From contig QOQV01000005.1 of NCBI GenBank assembly GCA_003327435.1, positions 124,001 to 188,000 on the forward strand: a DNA stretch of 64,000 nucleotides, in the 5' to 3' direction. Below are positions 63,132 to 64,000 of the stretch, one piece after another; the first letter of the stretch is position 1, and each line of letters starts with the position of its first letter. The position numbers and the translations under genes were made by a program. The notes below the pieces were generated by a model that had not been told where the DNA came from, searched no databases, and saw nothing but the letters and a program-made list of their open reading frames with translations. The stretch is from Ignavibacteriota bacterium. Lineage in GTDB: Bacteria; Bacteroidota; Ignavibacteria; UBA10030; BY39.

Positions 63132-64000
63132 TTACTTCATCAGCAACATCTTCTTCACTGATGTAAAAGAACCTGCAGTTATTTTATAGAAATAAACTCC
63201 ACTTGGCAACGGACTCGCATCAAAACTGATTTCATAATACCCTGCTTCCTGTACTTCATTAATTAATGTTCTGACTTCCTGTCCTAATAAATTATACACT
63301 CTCAACTCCACAAACTCATCCTTCGGCAACTGATAAGAGATCATAGTTACAGGGTTAAATGGATTTGGATAGTTTTGTGCAAGTCCAAATTCCTTCGGAA
63401 TTAACTTTTCGGCATTCATCTTTAACACAACTTTTACATCAGGATTATCCACAATAACAGAACCTGAGTTTTCAACAACAACTTCTTTACCACCAATATA
63501 AATTTTAGCATTTAACTGGTCACCAGCATTCCAGGAAATCGTCACTGGATAAACTGCTGAAGAAATTTTTATAATGTTTTCTTCCTTATCAGCGTACATA
63601 TTATTTGTTGCATATCTCACATCAAAAACACCTTCAGGTGGTAGAGGCGGCATCTCACTCATTTTCTTTAACACATTATCAGCTTTACCAAAATACAACT
63701 TTTGAGAATTTCCAGCAGCATCTTTTATCAATAACTCGTTTTCAAATTTAGATGCTGTTGTTTTTGAATAAATTCCACCTGAATTCATTACCAGTTGCCC
63801 TGGTTCTGCAACTTTTATCCAGTAAGCTTTACCTGGATGTATTGTGTCGGCAATCTGGTATCCATTGTTGTATCCATAATAGAATGAGCGTGTATTGTTT
63901 TCTGGAATTTGAGAGATACTATTGACACTTATCGAACTTCCAATCGAACCAATCATATTCCAACCACTCACAACATTGATTGAATAATTTGTCAAAGGTG
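63132..64000 (-). CDS. T9SS-sorted secreted protein, C-terminal part (partial)
   Basis: The frame is open to the right edge (at least 289 codons); its start lies outside the window, so the TTG at 63995 is not a real start. It carries the same small WNMIGS...GYNNGYQIADTIHPGKAYWIK domain seen twice in the protein at 8314-11874, then a beta-rich segment and a T9SS type-A domain (LAQNYPNPFNPVTMISYQLP, LLGQEVRTLI, SGVYFYKI). Same class of surface or extracellular protein as the others here. A clear terminator follows. Confidence 0.85.
   Translation of the reverse strand, partial: PLTNYSINVVSGWNMIGSIGSSISVNSISQIPENNTRSFYYGYNNGYQIADTIHPGKAYWIKVAEPGQLVMNSGGIYSKTTASKFENELLIKDAAGNSQKLYFGKADNVLKKMSEMPPLPPEGVFDVRYATNNMYADKEENIIKISSAVYPVTISWNAGDQLNAKIYIGGKEVVVENSGSVIVDNPDVKVVLKMNAEKLIPKEFGLAQNYPNPFNPVTMISYQLPKDEFVELRVYNLLGQEVRTLINEVQEAGYYEISFDASPLPSGVYFYKITAGSFTSVKKMLLMK

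Overview
The window is AT-rich, gene-dense chromosomal DNA of an Ignavibacteria-like bacterium (Chlorobi/Bacteroidetes lineage). Signs of this are: at least five secreted proteins ending in a type IX secretion (Por/T9SS) sorting domain with the QNYPNPFNP-type motif, a periplasmic-propeller two-component histidine kinase, LPS genes (kdsB, lpxH), a leucine dehydrogenase and ABC/MFS genes of that flavour. Promoters that can be read by eye are of ordinary sigma70 type (TTGACA-N17-TATATT), unlike the divergent -33/-7 promoters known from Bacteroidetes proper. No tRNA, rRNA, CRISPR array, prophage or insertion sequence was seen.

Layout. 1-16.0 kb: secreted and cell-surface region: T9SS proteins, a NarL-type regulator with a large propeller sensor kinase, a 16-unit SBBP-repeat protein whose repeats are nearly identical in DNA, a beta-helix protein, a propeller-transglutaminase and a TPR lipoprotein/periplasmic-type protein. 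16-26 kb: mostly minus-strand envelope housekeeping (M48 protease, plsC, kdsB, DUF502, pyrG; then AsmA, rsmA, PAP2), with two small plus-strand genes (GYD domain and unknown). 26.2-38.0 kb: a plus-strand glycan assembly operon (GT2, GT9, GT4, methyltransferases, wecB, flippase, YfhO). 38.0-39.05 kb: a self-contained two-gene bacterial-microcompartment (BMC) shell transcript with its own consensus promoter and terminator but no enzymes. 39.06-43.8 kb: YbbR-pdxJ facing an etfB-etfA-BFN-TPR operon. 44.1-52.4 kb: fbp, an orphan FecE-like ATPase, leucine dehydrogenase, nusB, an MFS exporter, a DsbD-alpha-like protein, lpxH and a class A PBP. 52.4-62.3 kb: an overlooked 53-aa membrane protein, an operon of beta-CASP nuclease / SDR-like protein / outer-membrane-like protein / RsbW-like ATPase, then on the minus strand ABC-F, hybrid histidine kinase and deoxynucleoside kinase. 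62.3-63.1 kb is non-coding and filled with a degenerate dispersed repeat; a T9SS protein runs off the right end.

How genes fit together: pyrG supplies CTP for KdsB (CMP-KDO), and kdsB, lpxH, the GT9 and the flippase cluster together point to an LPS/O-antigen-bearing outer membrane. The most unusual locus is the orphan BMC pair: a PduA-like hexamer protein plus a second shell protein with a distinct Arg in its pore loop and a C-terminal tail carrying an AT-hook-like motif and a SAP/Rho_N-like helical segment, which suggests a shell that may touch nucleic acid. Another anomaly is an SDR protein that keeps its NAD(P)-binding motif but has lost all three catalytic residues.
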